A DNA stretch of 64,000 bases, from positions 124,001 to 188,000 of the forward strand of contig NZ_JAETZZ010000003.1 of NCBI RefSeq assembly GCF_022627325.1, in the 5' to 3' direction. The translations under genes and the position numbers were made by a program. Shown here in pieces: positions 1 through 9,483 of the stretch (positions are counted from its first letter, which is position 1; the number at the start of each line of letters is the position of its first letter). The notes under the pieces were generated by a model that saw only the letters and a program-made list of their open reading frames with translations, searched no databases and was not told where the DNA came from. Origin of the DNA: Pseudomonas putida (GTDB lineage: Bacteria; Pseudomonadota; Gammaproteobacteria; Pseudomonadales; Pseudomonadaceae).

Positions 1-905
1 GCGACGCCGTTCGCGTGCGCCAGATCATCCGCAGCACTCAACCGCTGCGCGACTACCTGCGTGCTGAAGGAGACGATGCATGGCGACAACTATTCATCCA
101 GTGCTCCAGAGGCATCACGTACCCCACTAAGATGAAGCCCACGAACTGGAACAGTGGAACGCTAGAAACTCGCTACCAGCACTTAGCTGGAGAGTTCGCT
201 GAAGTCATCGATTTGCCAAAAAAAGAGATCGAAGAGTTCATCTGCCGGATCTCGATCACTTCCCTGAGAGCTACGCGAGCAGTACTGCTCTACATTGCCA
301 ACAACAGTCTGACCGAGACCGCTGCCGCACTGGGTCACACTAACGTCTCGCCAGATCTTCTGAGCAGCTATCTGCCCGAGCCGATTCTGGCGTTCTTCCA
401 AACCAGGTGGATTCGAGCATTCCAGCGCGGGATCATTTGCCATGCAATGAAAGACAGCAAACACCTATTGAAAGTGTCGAATTTTCAATCCATGGAAGAG
501 CTGCATAGGTTTTTAGAAAACAATGCGCTCAAGGATATCCCTGAAGCGATGCGTGATCCAGAAGGCTATCGTGCGGCCCGCGAGCGCAAAGGAGAAGAAG
601 CCCCGACAATGAAAGACAAGAAAAACGCGAAGCAAGCAGCAAACGACGACAGTGCTGACCGCGTGATGATCTCTGTCGACGTCGGCATTCTGACAGCCCT
701 CCTATCACTCGAAGAAGCCGTCAGGAAGTCCAATCGTCAATCCGAAATCTGCGCTAAAGCAATGTATTGGGCCCAATTGACCAAGCTCCTCGTGAACGAG
801 ATCACCGAAGGTTACGAGTTCGAGCTTCAAGAATACCTGGCTACTGCCAAAACCCAGATTGACGCTAGCCAAATGGAGAGTCTGATTTATGCTGCTGCCG
901 CCTGA
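1..905 (+). CDS. Tyrosine recombinase, 5'-truncated by the window edge
   Basis: The reading frame is open from base 3, so the true start lies off the window; the first in-window start-like codon is GTG at 15. Counting from that GTG, the catalytic C-terminal signature of tyrosine recombinases is visible: an S-L-R box II (R85), LGHTN with H108, and the nucleophile-like Y119 in SSYLP. The usual box II histidine is replaced by serine. About 175 residues follow the tyrosine, an unusually long tail rich in K/E that may bind partner recombinases. The stop overlaps the next gene's start by 17 bases, so the two are translationally coupled. Family (site-specific recombinase of a multi-recombinase element) is well supported; its exact subfamily is not. 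Confidence 0.75.
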   Translation, partial: DAVRVRQIIRSTQPLRDYLRAEGDDAWRQLFIQCSRGITYPTKMKPTNWNSGTLETRYQHLAGEFAEVIDLPKKEIEEFICRISITSLRATRAVLLYIANNSLTETAAALGHTNVSPDLLSSYLPEPILAFFQTRWIRAFQRGIICHAMKDSKHLLKVSNFQSMEELHRFLENNALKDIPEAMRDPEGYRAARERKGEEAPTMKDKKNAKQAANDDSADRVMISVDVGILTALLSLEEAVRKSNRQSEICAKAMYWAQLTKLLVNEITEGYEFELQEYLATAKTQIDASQMESLIYAAAA

Positions 906-2991
906 GCTGAAATTCCTGTCCCCGCTACTGAACTCTCCGCGCGAAGAGTACAAAGCGGCGCCTTGGCTGCTTAGCGACTTCGATGCGCCCAAGTGGCAGT
1001 ACTCGTTTGGCTACAAGAAGAATCCCAAAGAGCTCGACTGGGAAATCACGCTTTCGGATGGCAGCTCCCTACTTGACGAGAAGAACGAAGAGCTCTGCTT
1101 GGGGTTCAAGTACTACCTTACTTCAAGTACCCGCCGCGACTTTGACCTGGGCACTACCAATGAGCTGGAAGGCCAGCAAGCAAAGCAGTTCGGTAGAGCT
1201 TGTCAGATAATCGACTTCTTGCTTATCAACAACGAGCGCTACCAGCTTTCCACGTATGGCCTGGCAGGTCTCACAGGGGGCAATCTCATCGAAATGCTTG
1301 AGACCTTCTCCAAAACGCCTTCGAGCGCAGAATCGGTTTACAACTGGACGCCAACGCTTCGAGAGTTCTGTCACAGCATCTTGGCAGACACGAGCGAGAT
1401 GGAAATTCTCAGCGTGCTCAGAGAGCGTCCCCAGCTTCTCGTTATCACCAACGAGCAGAAGGATGACGACGAGTTGGGCATTCCCCACAAGCTGATTCCA
1501 CCGATTCGCGCTGCGCTATACATCCGAGGGCTGTATGGTACACCGCAGGTCGAGTATGGCCATCAGCCCAACACTATCAGACTTTCGGGCATCCTGTATC
1601 CAAATGTGCTGTGGGGTAAAAACCAGTTCAAGCCAGTTCACTCGATTCTCGGATTCAATGAAGATACGTCACTCTTCACCCGAGAATATCCAGGAGTTCG
1701 AACAAACACTGGTGCGCTCGAGCTAATGCGTGACCAGACGTTCTTCAGCTACAGGAGCGCTGTGTATAATCTCGGCACGCTGCACGAAATCGGCCTGCCC
1801 GCTCCTACGTCCAAAGCGCTGAAAGAAGCAGATTGCTTCACGCCTGAGCTTGGCACCAAAGGGCGTTTCCGAACCGTGCCGTCGGATCTGGTATTCACCT
1901 CTTTGAAGAATGCTATCGATCTGCACATCGATCATGGCTCAAAGATCATTAAAGGCTTCTGCCGTATCGCGAAAGAATGCCAAAAGCGCGGAATTAATCC
2001 CTCTGCGCTTTCCGAAGCCGAAGTCAAAAGAATAGTGGGCAAAGACCTGGTCGAACTCGGCGTATCGCGGCTGTCTCTGAGTGCAAGGATCATCGATACC
2101 AAGACCTTACGCGAATCGATCAAAGGAGATAAGGAAGAGTACTACACTAATCTGCGGTCAAACGTCGGCCTGTACGATCTGCTTGCCGTGTACGTTGGAG
2201 GCATTCAGCTGACTGTCGGTATACTCATGGCAAGACGCGTCAGCGAACTGTACTCTTTGAAAGCTGACAAATGCTTAGATGAGACCGAGGAATGGCTCCT
2301 GTTCGGAAATGGCAAGAGCACTAGGCATCTGTTTGGTCTGCGTCGAACCGAAGCTCGTCCAATTGAGCCCATTGCTGTCGACATGATCAAAAATCTGATC
2401 AAGATGCAGAAGATCTTGCTAAGAATCGGCTACATTAAGTCATACAAGACGCTTTTTGCGTTGCCGCAAATGCGCGGGACGCGAGAGTTCATCGACTCGA
2501 GCAGCAACGCTTACAATCGCAACCTTGACATGTTCTGCGACTATTTTGAAACACCGGTGAATGATGAAGGTCAGCGCTGGTATCTCCGACAGCACCAAAT
2601 GCGCCGTTTTTTCGCGATGTTGTTTTTCTATTGTGGCAGCTTCTCCAGTTTGGATACGCTTCGCTGGATGCTGGGTCATACAAGTCTGCAGCACGTCTAT
2701 AATTACATCACTGAGAGCACAGATGGCGCATTGCTCAACTCTGTTGGCGCTCAATTTGCTGCAGAAAACATCCACGTCGGCAATGTCGAGAACTTCACAG
2801 TGTTAGCTGAAATGCTCAAGAAACAATATGGCACCGACGATTTCGGGTTGATTCCGAGCTCTGAGTTGGAAGACTATATCGTTGACAAGATCAACGAAGG
2901 CATGGTCGAAATTTCGCCTGTGTTTTTCACTGATGCTACGGGTGAGCATATGAAAGTCGTGGCACGCCTCAAAAATGGAGTCGCAGCATGA
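889..2991 (+). CDS. gmtZ: Large tyrosine recombinase, probable gamma-mobile-trio integrase GmtZ
   Basis: This 700-residue protein has a phage-integrase-type catalytic half. Visible residues are box I arginine in ARRVSEL (R450), H569-x-x-R572 in HQMRRFF, H597 in LGHTS and candidate nucleophiles Y604/Y606 in YNYI. The roughly 440-residue N-terminal part is not recognised and is far longer than in lambda-type integrases. It overlaps the previous gene by 17 bases and the next by an ATGA. The run 700-208-487 residues with overlapping ends is, from recall, the layout of the gamma-mobile-trio module (GmtZ, GmtX, GmtY) of gammaproteobacterial genomic islands. A Tn554-like TnpB role is the alternative. 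The recombinase call is firm; the GMT name is tentative. Confidence 0.72.
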   Translation: MLLPPELKFLSPLLNSPREEYKAAPWLLSDFDAPKWQYSFGYKKNPKELDWEITLSDGSSLLDEKNEELCLGFKYYLTSSTRRDFDLGTTNELEGQQAKQFGRACQIIDFLLINNERYQLSTYGLAGLTGGNLIEMLETFSKTPSSAESVYNWTPTLREFCHSILADTSEMEILSVLRERPQLLVITNEQKDDDELGIPHKLIPPIRAALYIRGLYGTPQVEYGHQPNTIRLSGILYPNVLWGKNQFKPVHSILGFNEDTSLFTREYPGVRTNTGALELMRDQTFFSYRSAVYNLGTLHEIGLPAPTSKALKEADCFTPELGTKGRFRTVPSDLVFTSLKNAIDLHIDHGSKIIKGFCRIAKECQKRGINPSALSEAEVKRIVGKDLVELGVSRLSLSARIIDTKTLRESIKGDKEEYYTNLRSNVGLYDLLAVYVGGIQLTVGILMARRVSELYSLKADKCLDETEEWLLFGNGKSTRHLFGLRRTEARPIEPIAVDMIKNLIKMQKILLRIGYIKSYKTLFALPQMRGTREFIDSSSNAYNRNLDMFCDYFETPVNDEGQRWYLRQHQMRRFFAMLFFYCGSFSSLDTLRWMLGHTSLQHVYNYITESTDGALLNSVGAQFAAENIHVGNVENFTVLAEMLKKQYGTDDFGLIPSSELEDYIVDKINEGMVEISPVFFTDATGEHMKVVARLKNGVAA

Positions 2992-3614
2992 CAGATCGCC
3001 CCTCACGTGGCGACGTAGCCAAGACGGGAGTCTTGGCTCTACAACGCCTGCTTGCCCAGGTGATCACAAAGCCGAGCGATTTTGTTGAGGACGCTGAGCT
3101 GCGGAGGGCCCTTAACAGCCAAGCTGGCCTGGCTTCGCTGGATCGCGTTGTGAGTGCAGGCGGGGAACCAGCCACCAATACCTTTCCAACCAGTCTCAAT
3201 ACGCTGAAAAAATACAGCGATGAGTGCCTGACCGGTGGCTTCAACAGCCTCAATGCCTTGCGAATGAAGGCGATCGAGGCTTTTGAGCGTGAGGAGCGCA
3301 AGAAAGCAAAGAGCAACAAGCGCACCAAGTCAGGGCTCAGCCTCAAGGTTCAAGATGTTGAATCAGAGCTGGAAATGCTGCGCCAGACGAACTACCTGCT
3401 GCTCCGAGGCCTTCAGGAGGCGATCGGACAGTTCCGAGACCTCCGTGATGCCAAGGACTTCAAGATCATAGAAAAATGGTCGTCTGACGCGATTGCTAGC
3501 CTGTTATCCATCACCAGCCTGTGCATTCCTCCTTTCAATCTCACCGAGACACCGCTGCCCAAGGTCTCATCCAATACCGTGGCTGACATCAATGACTACC
3601 GCAAAAAAGAATAA
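2988..3614 (+). CDS. gmtX: Small coiled-coil accessory protein, probable GmtX
   Basis: A 208-residue soluble protein without a catalytic motif. A lysine-rich stretch (about residues 100-112) is followed by a heptad-like segment (VESELEMLRQTNYLLL, about 122-137) typical of short coiled coils. The start codon sits inside the ATGA overlap with the upstream recombinase gene, and the end overlaps the downstream recombinase by 23 bases, so expression is locked to both. Position and shape recall both GmtX of gamma-mobile-trio islands and TnpC of Tn554-like elements, where the small protein helps the recombinases. Assignment rests on context and size, not on a recognised motif. Confidence 0.65.
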   Translation: MTDRPSRGDVAKTGVLALQRLLAQVITKPSDFVEDAELRRALNSQAGLASLDRVVSAGGEPATNTFPTSLNTLKKYSDECLTGGFNSLNALRMKAIEAFEREERKKAKSNKRTKSGLSLKVQDVESELEMLRQTNYLLLRGLQEAIGQFRDLRDAKDFKIIEKWSSDAIASLLSITSLCIPPFNLTETPLPKVSSNTVADINDYRKKE

Positions 3615-5055
3615 GGAGCGGTCGACGCACAAGCTCTATAGCTTGCTGGGCGAATTTGATACCTTCAGTCACTATTCTGACGGCCGTACAACATTACGGG
3701 ATGCAACTAACATCCCTTTTATGAATTGGCCGAATGGATCTCCGTGCATCATCGGAAACCTCTATATGCTCAGCCTCTTCAACAGGAAGGGCCGCGGATC
3801 AAAGCGCGGTCTATCTCGTTCAGGGCAGGACGGCGGCACGATGGGGGTTTATGCTGCAAGTTTGAGTCAACTATTACGTCGGTGCTACCACGACAAAATA
3901 GATCCGATAATGCTAACAGATGGCGATTTCACAGACTACATTACTGAGTTACGGGAAGAACGGTCGCCAATAAGCCCGAGCGAACCGAAGCGAATCGAGG
4001 ATACCATTTCCGAGATAGGTCGCGTATGGCTTGATTTTCTGGGAGTTGTCGGTCGACTGCATGGCTATCCTAATTTTGTGGCACCCGAAGGCAGGATTCG
4101 AGCTACAGAGAAAACATACCAATATAAGGATAAACTAGGCCAAATAAGAACCGAGACATATTTATCACATCACTCCTTTGGCCCTCCCTCACGGAAAAAG
4201 AAGATAAACCCAATCACAGCTGAGCAGATAGCGCTTCTTAGAGATACTGCTCGAAAAGAAAAATCGTCTCTGTTCGTAAAAGCAAGACGATCGCTGCTTA
4301 TTGATTTACTAACTGACACCGGAGCACGACGCTCAGAAATAGAACAGCTTACAATAGATGATATTAAAGCCGCAAAAAAACTAAAAAACCCCACACTGAG
4401 ACTAACCACCTTAAAGCAGCACGGCGTACTTAGCTTTAGGGAGGTGCCCGTTCTACCCACGCTTCTTCACCACTTGAACAACTATGTGGAAAGGCAGCGT
4501 AACGATATCATGAAGAAAAAATACAAAGATGGCACAGACCATCGACGTTTCTTCGTCTCCGAGAGAAATGGCCGACCGCTATCAAGTAAATACTTATACA
4601 ATGAAATCGAGAAACTAAAAGTAGCATCCGGAATTGAGTCACCTATTTTCCCACACATGTTCAGACACCGCTTTATTACAAAGCTTTTCATAGATCTTAT
4701 CCGTACGCATCAGATTACGAACGAAGATGAGTTCCGGCGCAACCTGCTAAATACCGAGACTTTTAAAGTTCAGGTGACACAGTGGACAGGGCATCTGGAC
4801 ACAAAGTCGATTAACACTTATTTGCACTTAGCCCTAGCTGCATCAGCGGACTACGCAGAGACTGTGAATACTGTACACATGCAGCGCGCCATGGATGCAT
4901 ACTTCGAACGCGAAGCCGAGCTAACTCGACGCTTGGAAGAAGGTTTGTCGGTGGCGGAATACAAAAAGGAGTTGAAGCTCCTGAAAGAGCTGGTACAGAA
5001 AGACTTTGAGGTTGCGCGGGTACGAGAGGCAACGACCAAGACCAAACATCTCTAA
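3592..5055 (+). CDS. gmtY: Tyrosine recombinase, probable gamma-mobile-trio recombinase GmtY
   Basis: The ATG at 3592 overlaps the end of the previous gene and gives 487 residues; a longer frame back to 3493 would overlap it by about 120 bases and is unlikely. The tyrosine-recombinase set is complete: R246 in GARRSEI, H355-x-x-R358-H359 in PHMFRHRF, H401 in WTGHLD and nucleophile Y410 in INTYLHLA. A poorly conserved N-terminal region (about 1-210) would hold the core-binding domain. It is the last gene of the mobility operon. The island is inferred to have integrated at hrpB, and this enzyme with its two partners is the obvious catalyst. Alternative: TnpA-like enzyme of a Tn554-type trio. Confidence 0.75.
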   Translation: MTTAKKNKERSTHKLYSLLGEFDTFSHYSDGRTTLRDATNIPFMNWPNGSPCIIGNLYMLSLFNRKGRGSKRGLSRSGQDGGTMGVYAASLSQLLRRCYHDKIDPIMLTDGDFTDYITELREERSPISPSEPKRIEDTISEIGRVWLDFLGVVGRLHGYPNFVAPEGRIRATEKTYQYKDKLGQIRTETYLSHHSFGPPSRKKKINPITAEQIALLRDTARKEKSSLFVKARRSLLIDLLTDTGARRSEIEQLTIDDIKAAKKLKNPTLRLTTLKQHGVLSFREVPVLPTLLHHLNNYVERQRNDIMKKKYKDGTDHRRFFVSERNGRPLSSKYLYNEIEKLKVASGIESPIFPHMFRHRFITKLFIDLIRTHQITNEDEFRRNLLNTETFKVQVTQWTGHLDTKSINTYLHLALAASADYAETVNTVHMQRAMDAYFEREAELTRRLEEGLSVAEYKKELKLLKELVQKDFEVARVREATTKTKHL

Positions 5056-5404
5056 GCAAAGGGCTGGCGTGGGCTAGCCCTCCTTCACCAACTTGTTCGC
5101 AAGAACTCCTCAGATACCCGCCTTCCCACCCCTGCGCAGAACACATAGGCGGCCTCTCCGATCCCATAGCGGCGACATACCCACGGCATGGGATACAGCT
5201 CTGACATCCCTGCGAGATCCGGTAAGGTACCCTGGACAGTCACTCATCAGGGCTGCGAAAGTTGTCGGCTTGCTACGACGACTCTGCAACAGGATACGCA
5301 CCTGATCTGCTGGGGCAGGTGCTATCCCCGCAAGCGGCGATGTAGAGAGAGAGCGTCCCATTCGCCTAGCGAGACAACCCTACTTCTCCACCCTAGCCTC
5401 TTGC
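5056..5404. other. Intergenic stretch after the recombinase operon
   Basis: No convincing gene. A short AGGGCT/AGCCCT inverted repeat just after the recombinase stop (about 5060-5082) could be a weak terminator. The rest separates convergent transcription units. Confidence 0.4.
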
Positions 5405-6259
5405 CTAGCCCTTAGCTTTGACAACCGATTCAACGACTTTACCTAGCAGCTCAAGCTCACCCTTCTCCAGCTTTCTGGCTTCAAGGATTTCTGTAGACTG
5501 ATCTTTCTCAAGGGCGGAAACCTTTGAGAAATAGCAGTCGCTTTTCAGAAGCTCCATTAAATTGATCTTCGGTTCGGATTCAGCCGAGAGTATGAGCAGC
5601 GCACTGACTTCTTCGCGCCTTCTTGCGATCGACTCGTAATATCTAAATTCATCCATAGCCGATCGATACTGCCTCAGGAAAAAGAAAGCAACAAACTCAA
5701 TGAAGAACAATATTCCGAACTTTGGCGCCAAAAGTAGCAGCTTATCGATGAGCTGACCTGGCTCATTTAGAACCGGCGTCTGAATGTAGAAAAAAGCAAG
5801 GCCGGAAAATGCCACCAAGATACCGAGCAGTAGGTATACGCCAGCACGCCCATAAATGCTTCTAGCCAAATTCCGGGAATTTTCAGCCTGATCAAACAGA
5901 AGATCCGTTCCGTTAGCCAAGCGAGAACGCTTTGCATGGCTACCGTCTGAACCATCCCCAGCCTTTGGCGGGGCAGTATATTCTAGACTGACAGAAACCT
6001 GATGGAAAGCCTTACCTTTCAGCAAAAACTCCAAAGGAAAGCTTGAAAATATTTGCTTGAAGAATATTGGAAAAAGGATAAATAGCGTAGCAACAATAAT
6101 CAACCCAAAATTCTCTTGAAGAGAATAATCAATAGCCTGGTACCCATAAACATATGTCTGACGGAAGAACAAAAGGAATGGCACAACCAGCCAGAGAAGC
6201 ATCTCGACAGACCGCGGAGGCGACCAAACTGATTTTGGATCATTAACCGGTTTATTCAT
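5405..6259 (-). CDS. Four-helix membrane protein of unknown function
   Basis: A 284-residue protein with two pairs of hydrophobic helices: about residues 18-40 and 50-71, then about 134-160 and 172-195. They are separated by a polar loop of about 60 residues (GDGSDGSHAKR). The last about 90 residues are charged, helical and probably cytosolic. No catalytic motif or known domain is recognised. It is divergent from the STAND-type nuclease gene at 6787 with 527 bases between them. Membrane proteins of this layout are common as pore-type effectors or sensors in defence loci, but that is only context. The start ATG is followed by an ordinary polar N-terminus without a signal peptide. Confidence 0.6.
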   Translation of the reverse strand: MNKPVNDPKSVWSPPRSVEMLLWLVVPFLLFFRQTYVYGYQAIDYSLQENFGLIIVATLFILFPIFFKQIFSSFPLEFLLKGKAFHQVSVSLEYTAPPKAGDGSDGSHAKRSRLANGTDLLFDQAENSRNLARSIYGRAGVYLLLGILVAFSGLAFFYIQTPVLNEPGQLIDKLLLLAPKFGILFFIEFVAFFFLRQYRSAMDEFRYYESIARRREEVSALLILSAESEPKINLMELLKSDCYFSKVSALEKDQSTEILEARKLEKGELELLGKVVESVVKAKG

Positions 6260-6786
6260 TTACAGGGGCTCAGGCAATGAAAGTACTAAACATCTTCAAA
6301 GGGACGCTCTAGCGCATTTGATAAGTAACTACACGATCATAGCTCAATGCCATCAGCGCAGACAATCGGTTGCGATATCATCTCTTTTGATTCCGACGGC
6401 CTCACTTCTACTTCCGAGAGCACATCTAGCTGACCCGCCACAGCCAGGCGGTCACTCCATGTCCAGAGCAGCGACGGACACGAGCGATAGGCGACACCTC
6501 CCTCGACAACCAAGAGCTTGGCCGTCACTCCTTGTCGAAGCTCAACGTCCTGCTTTGTTGGATTGACGTAGATGGCATGAGCTAAGCGCCGTCGAAAGCT
6601 TGTACCAATCTCGTACTCCAGCTAGCCAGGCAGTGGCTGTTACGGCAGGATTGGAATCCACAGCTCTTATCCAATAGACCACGTCATTCCTCCGTTCTTT
6701 GAGCAGTATGATGAGGCATACGAGATTTGAGCTCGGCCTACGGATACCCGTGCTACTAACCGCCACGGACAGCTGAGAAATACGCC
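6260..6786. promoter_or_regulatory. Divergent intergenic region
   Basis: This 527-base gap lies between the divergent membrane-protein and STAND-nuclease genes and must hold both promoters, although I see no consensus pair. On the minus strand around 6620-6690 there is a tRNA-like patch (D-arm-like and T-arm-like words) that does not fold into a complete cloverleaf. Confidence 0.3.
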
Positions 6787-9483
6787 ATGCCAGTCGATTA
6801 CCCAACGCTAGATGATGCACAGGAAAAGCGCATCGCCGCCGTTCACGGGGGCTTCCTTTATCAGCATCTGTTTGCTGTCGGCTGTCTGCTGAAAGCCAGC
6901 GGCTCAAACGTATCGCATGTGGTGATTGAGCGTGACGAGGATGTCGAAATAGCCCTTGCGGACACCCGCATCTACGTCCAGGTCAAAACGCGTATCGAGC
7001 CGCTTGTGCCTAGCGACCTCGGCACTGCCTTTGACCGCTTCCAACAAATTCGCAATCTGCACACTCAAGGACACCGCCACGGCAAGCCTATTTTCGTGAT
7101 TGCCTCGAACCAGCCCCCAGGCCCGAAGCTTAGTGCGAGCATCAGTCGCAAGGAGCTCGGAGATGACGTTCAATTCGTTTATCCAGGTCAGGCGATGCCG
7201 ACGGAGCTAGCTTGTTTGCCTGCATGCCAGCCTGGCTTGGCAAGTGCTGTGACTGACTGCGTGAGATTGGCAGAAATGGTACCCCATGCATTGCTAGCTC
7301 CGGAGTCGCTGGTTTGGAAGCTGGTGGGAAAGGTGCAAGCCGCAGCCACTGGTCGCGAAGATCTGGGAGGCTACACCTTTGATGCAAAGGAGCTGCACTC
7401 GCTCTTCGAACAGCTTCTAAAACAGCTGCAACGGTTGCCGGCACTACCAGCGCACTACCTCCCACAGATAGACGAACCAGCACTCGTCAACAAAGAGCGA
7501 ATTCGGATCATTTGTGGCTTTTCTGGGGCAGGAAAAACATCATGGTTTGCTCAAGCTGCGATACGCACCCCTGAACCGTGTGTTTACTTCAACACTCGCG
7601 AAACCGCAGGCCAAGCCCTCGGTCGCTCACTGACGAGAGAGATTGCGGGTGCTGTTGTTGAGAATCCTCATGAGATCGAGGAGCTCTTCGCAACCGGCGC
7701 CTCCGGCATCGACTCATTGACCGCGCTAGATCGTCACTTAGAGGAGCAGGGCATAAGGCCATTGGTGGTGATCGACAATGCTCACGAGCTCCCAGCCGCT
7801 GACCTGCAGGCGGTTTTCGGATGCACCCCAAATCTGCGCTTCATTCTGCTGTGTCAGCCCCTGGGATCAATTCAGGAGCTGGAGCAATTATGTGGTTTGC
7901 GTCGAGAGCTTCTTCAGGGTTGGAGCCTCGATTCCGTCGCCGCAGAAACGTCTCGCCTGGGCGCGATTGGCGACATCGAAACACTGGAAAAATTGCGCAT
8001 TTTGACGGCTGGGATGCCACTGTATCTACAAAGCGCAGCCCGGCTGGCGGCTCAGGATTACGCAGGTGACCTAGCACGGCTGTGCGCAGCACTTGAGCAG
8101 CAGGCCACACTGGAAACGACCGTGCAGGAACTCATCCTGACCAAGGTGTACCAAGGGCTCCCAGTACCCAGCCAGCAAATCGTTACGCTGTTGAGCATGG
8201 TGGATGTCGCCATCTCCCAAGAGGAACTGCTGGAATTGATGCAGTGCTATGCCGATTTATCAACCGTTGCCGTCAACACGGCAGTGCGGACTTTGCGCCC
8301 ACTCGGAGTCCTGGAGGTTCAAGGTAACCGCGAGATTAAACTCCACGATGCCATGCGGCTGATTGGGGCTGGCCAATCTCACACGGTGGAGGAAGAACAC
8401 CTAATCGCGACGAAAAATTTGCTGAAAGACCTTCTACTGACGTCATTGCTGCAGACGCGGAGCTTCCACCGATTGAGACTTCTTGTCCGTACATTGTTGG
8501 ATCTGCATGAGCACGAGTTCCTAATCGAGCTGGCTGGCGAAGAGCTGTTCAAGGAGACGGGGCTGGGAGCAATGGTTATCGAGTTTTTGGAGGCAATCTC
8601 CACCGCACCAGGACTTGATCCCGAGACCAGATACTGGGCAGTCGACTCCCTGTTTTTCCTACTCCACCAATCGGACGAGGAGCGCAACAAGCCAGAACAC
8701 CTCGCGTTGATGGCTAGATTGGTTCACGAGAGCACACTTTCCGACCGAGCAGTCATCTCCTATCACCTCAAACACATGGATTGGCTGGGTATGCAGGGAG
8801 ACGCATTCAGCGTGCACCAAACTATCGAGCTCGTTAATCGATTGCCGGGGCTCACGGCCGAACGTATACCGAGGTTTCACTACAACGCCGCCGTCGCTTT
8901 GTGGCGAGTAGGTGAGCATCATCTCGCCGAAAGGTACGTAGATATGGCCATCAAATACTATCTTGACGCCCTAAAAATTAATGAAGAGTGGATCCTAGGT
9001 CGATCAGTGATGGATGTAGCAGATCACCTAGAAGAATCATCTGCTGAACTTGAGGCCGTGAATCACCTCGCAGGGGCCTACGATGTGAAATCCATGCTGA
9101 TGAAATTGCGTGGGATTAATCCATTAACCTATCGCCTCTTTTCCTTCAAATTCTATTGCTGCGTCCAAGCATTCAGTTCAATTGTCAAGGTGGGGCTGGA
9201 TGCCGCCCAAGACTGGATAGATCTCAGAGAATTCACTTCCGCCCGAGGAATGATGGAATCAACAATCATTCCTCTCATCACCCAGGCCCAACTTCTGAAC
9301 GAGCTGACCAGTGCGAGAAGCTTCTACGCCGTGATCCTCGCCTACTGTGGTGATCTTAAGAGTGCTGACAAGGAAATGGCTGCACTTGCTCCGTTCCGCT
9401 CCGGTCTTTCAGAAGAAAAGCGCGACGAATACGATTTTCAGCTTCAGCTCATTGAAGACATTCGGGCTGGTCGAATCGTGTGA
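6787..9483 (+). CDS. STAND-like NTPase with N-terminal Cap4/Mrr-type nuclease domain
   Basis: An 898-residue protein with three parts. Residues about 18-75 carry a DUF4297/Cap4-like restriction-nuclease core: GGFLYQ (21-26), E51-D52 and the QVK triad (65-67), typical metal-binding residues of a PD-(D/E)xK fold. Residues about 239-430 form a P-loop NTPase: Walker A GFSGAGKTS (244-252) and Walker B LVVIDNAHE (D about 330). The remaining about 450 residues are helical and TPR-like, the usual ligand-sensing half of STAND proteins. By analogy with Avs-type immune NTPases it would cleave DNA once a phage product is sensed. It is clearly shorter than classic Avs proteins. Function is inferred; the domains are seen. 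Confidence 0.72.
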   Translation: MPVDYPTLDDAQEKRIAAVHGGFLYQHLFAVGCLLKASGSNVSHVVIERDEDVEIALADTRIYVQVKTRIEPLVPSDLGTAFDRFQQIRNLHTQGHRHGKPIFVIASNQPPGPKLSASISRKELGDDVQFVYPGQAMPTELACLPACQPGLASAVTDCVRLAEMVPHALLAPESLVWKLVGKVQAAATGREDLGGYTFDAKELHSLFEQLLKQLQRLPALPAHYLPQIDEPALVNKERIRIICGFSGAGKTSWFAQAAIRTPEPCVYFNTRETAGQALGRSLTREIAGAVVENPHEIEELFATGASGIDSLTALDRHLEEQGIRPLVVIDNAHELPAADLQAVFGCTPNLRFILLCQPLGSIQELEQLCGLRRELLQGWSLDSVAAETSRLGAIGDIETLEKLRILTAGMPLYLQSAARLAAQDYAGDLARLCAALEQQATLETTVQELILTKVYQGLPVPSQQIVTLLSMVDVAISQEELLELMQCYADLSTVAVNTAVRTLRPLGVLEVQGNREIKLHDAMRLIGAGQSHTVEEEHLIATKNLLKDLLLTSLLQTRSFHRLRLLVRTLLDLHEHEFLIELAGEELFKETGLGAMVIEFLEAISTAPGLDPETRYWAVDSLFFLLHQSDEERNKPEHLALMARLVHESTLSDRAVISYHLKHMDWLGMQGDAFSVHQTIELVNRLPGLTAERIPRFHYNAAVALWRVGEHHLAERYVDMAIKYYLDALKINEEWILGRSVMDVADHLEESSAELEAVNHLAGAYDVKSMLMKLRGINPLTYRLFSFKFYCCVQAFSSIVKVGLDAAQDWIDLREFTSARGMMESTIIPLITQAQLLNELTSARSFYAVILAYCGDLKSADKEMAALAPFRSGLSEEKRDEYDFQLQLIEDIRAGRIV

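Noticed and set aside
6596..6700. tRNA-like patch on the minus strand (GGTCTATTGGATAAGAGC-like D-arm word)
   Set aside because: No full acceptor stem, anticodon arm or proper T-loop can be built, so it is not reported as a tRNA gene; at most a remnant.
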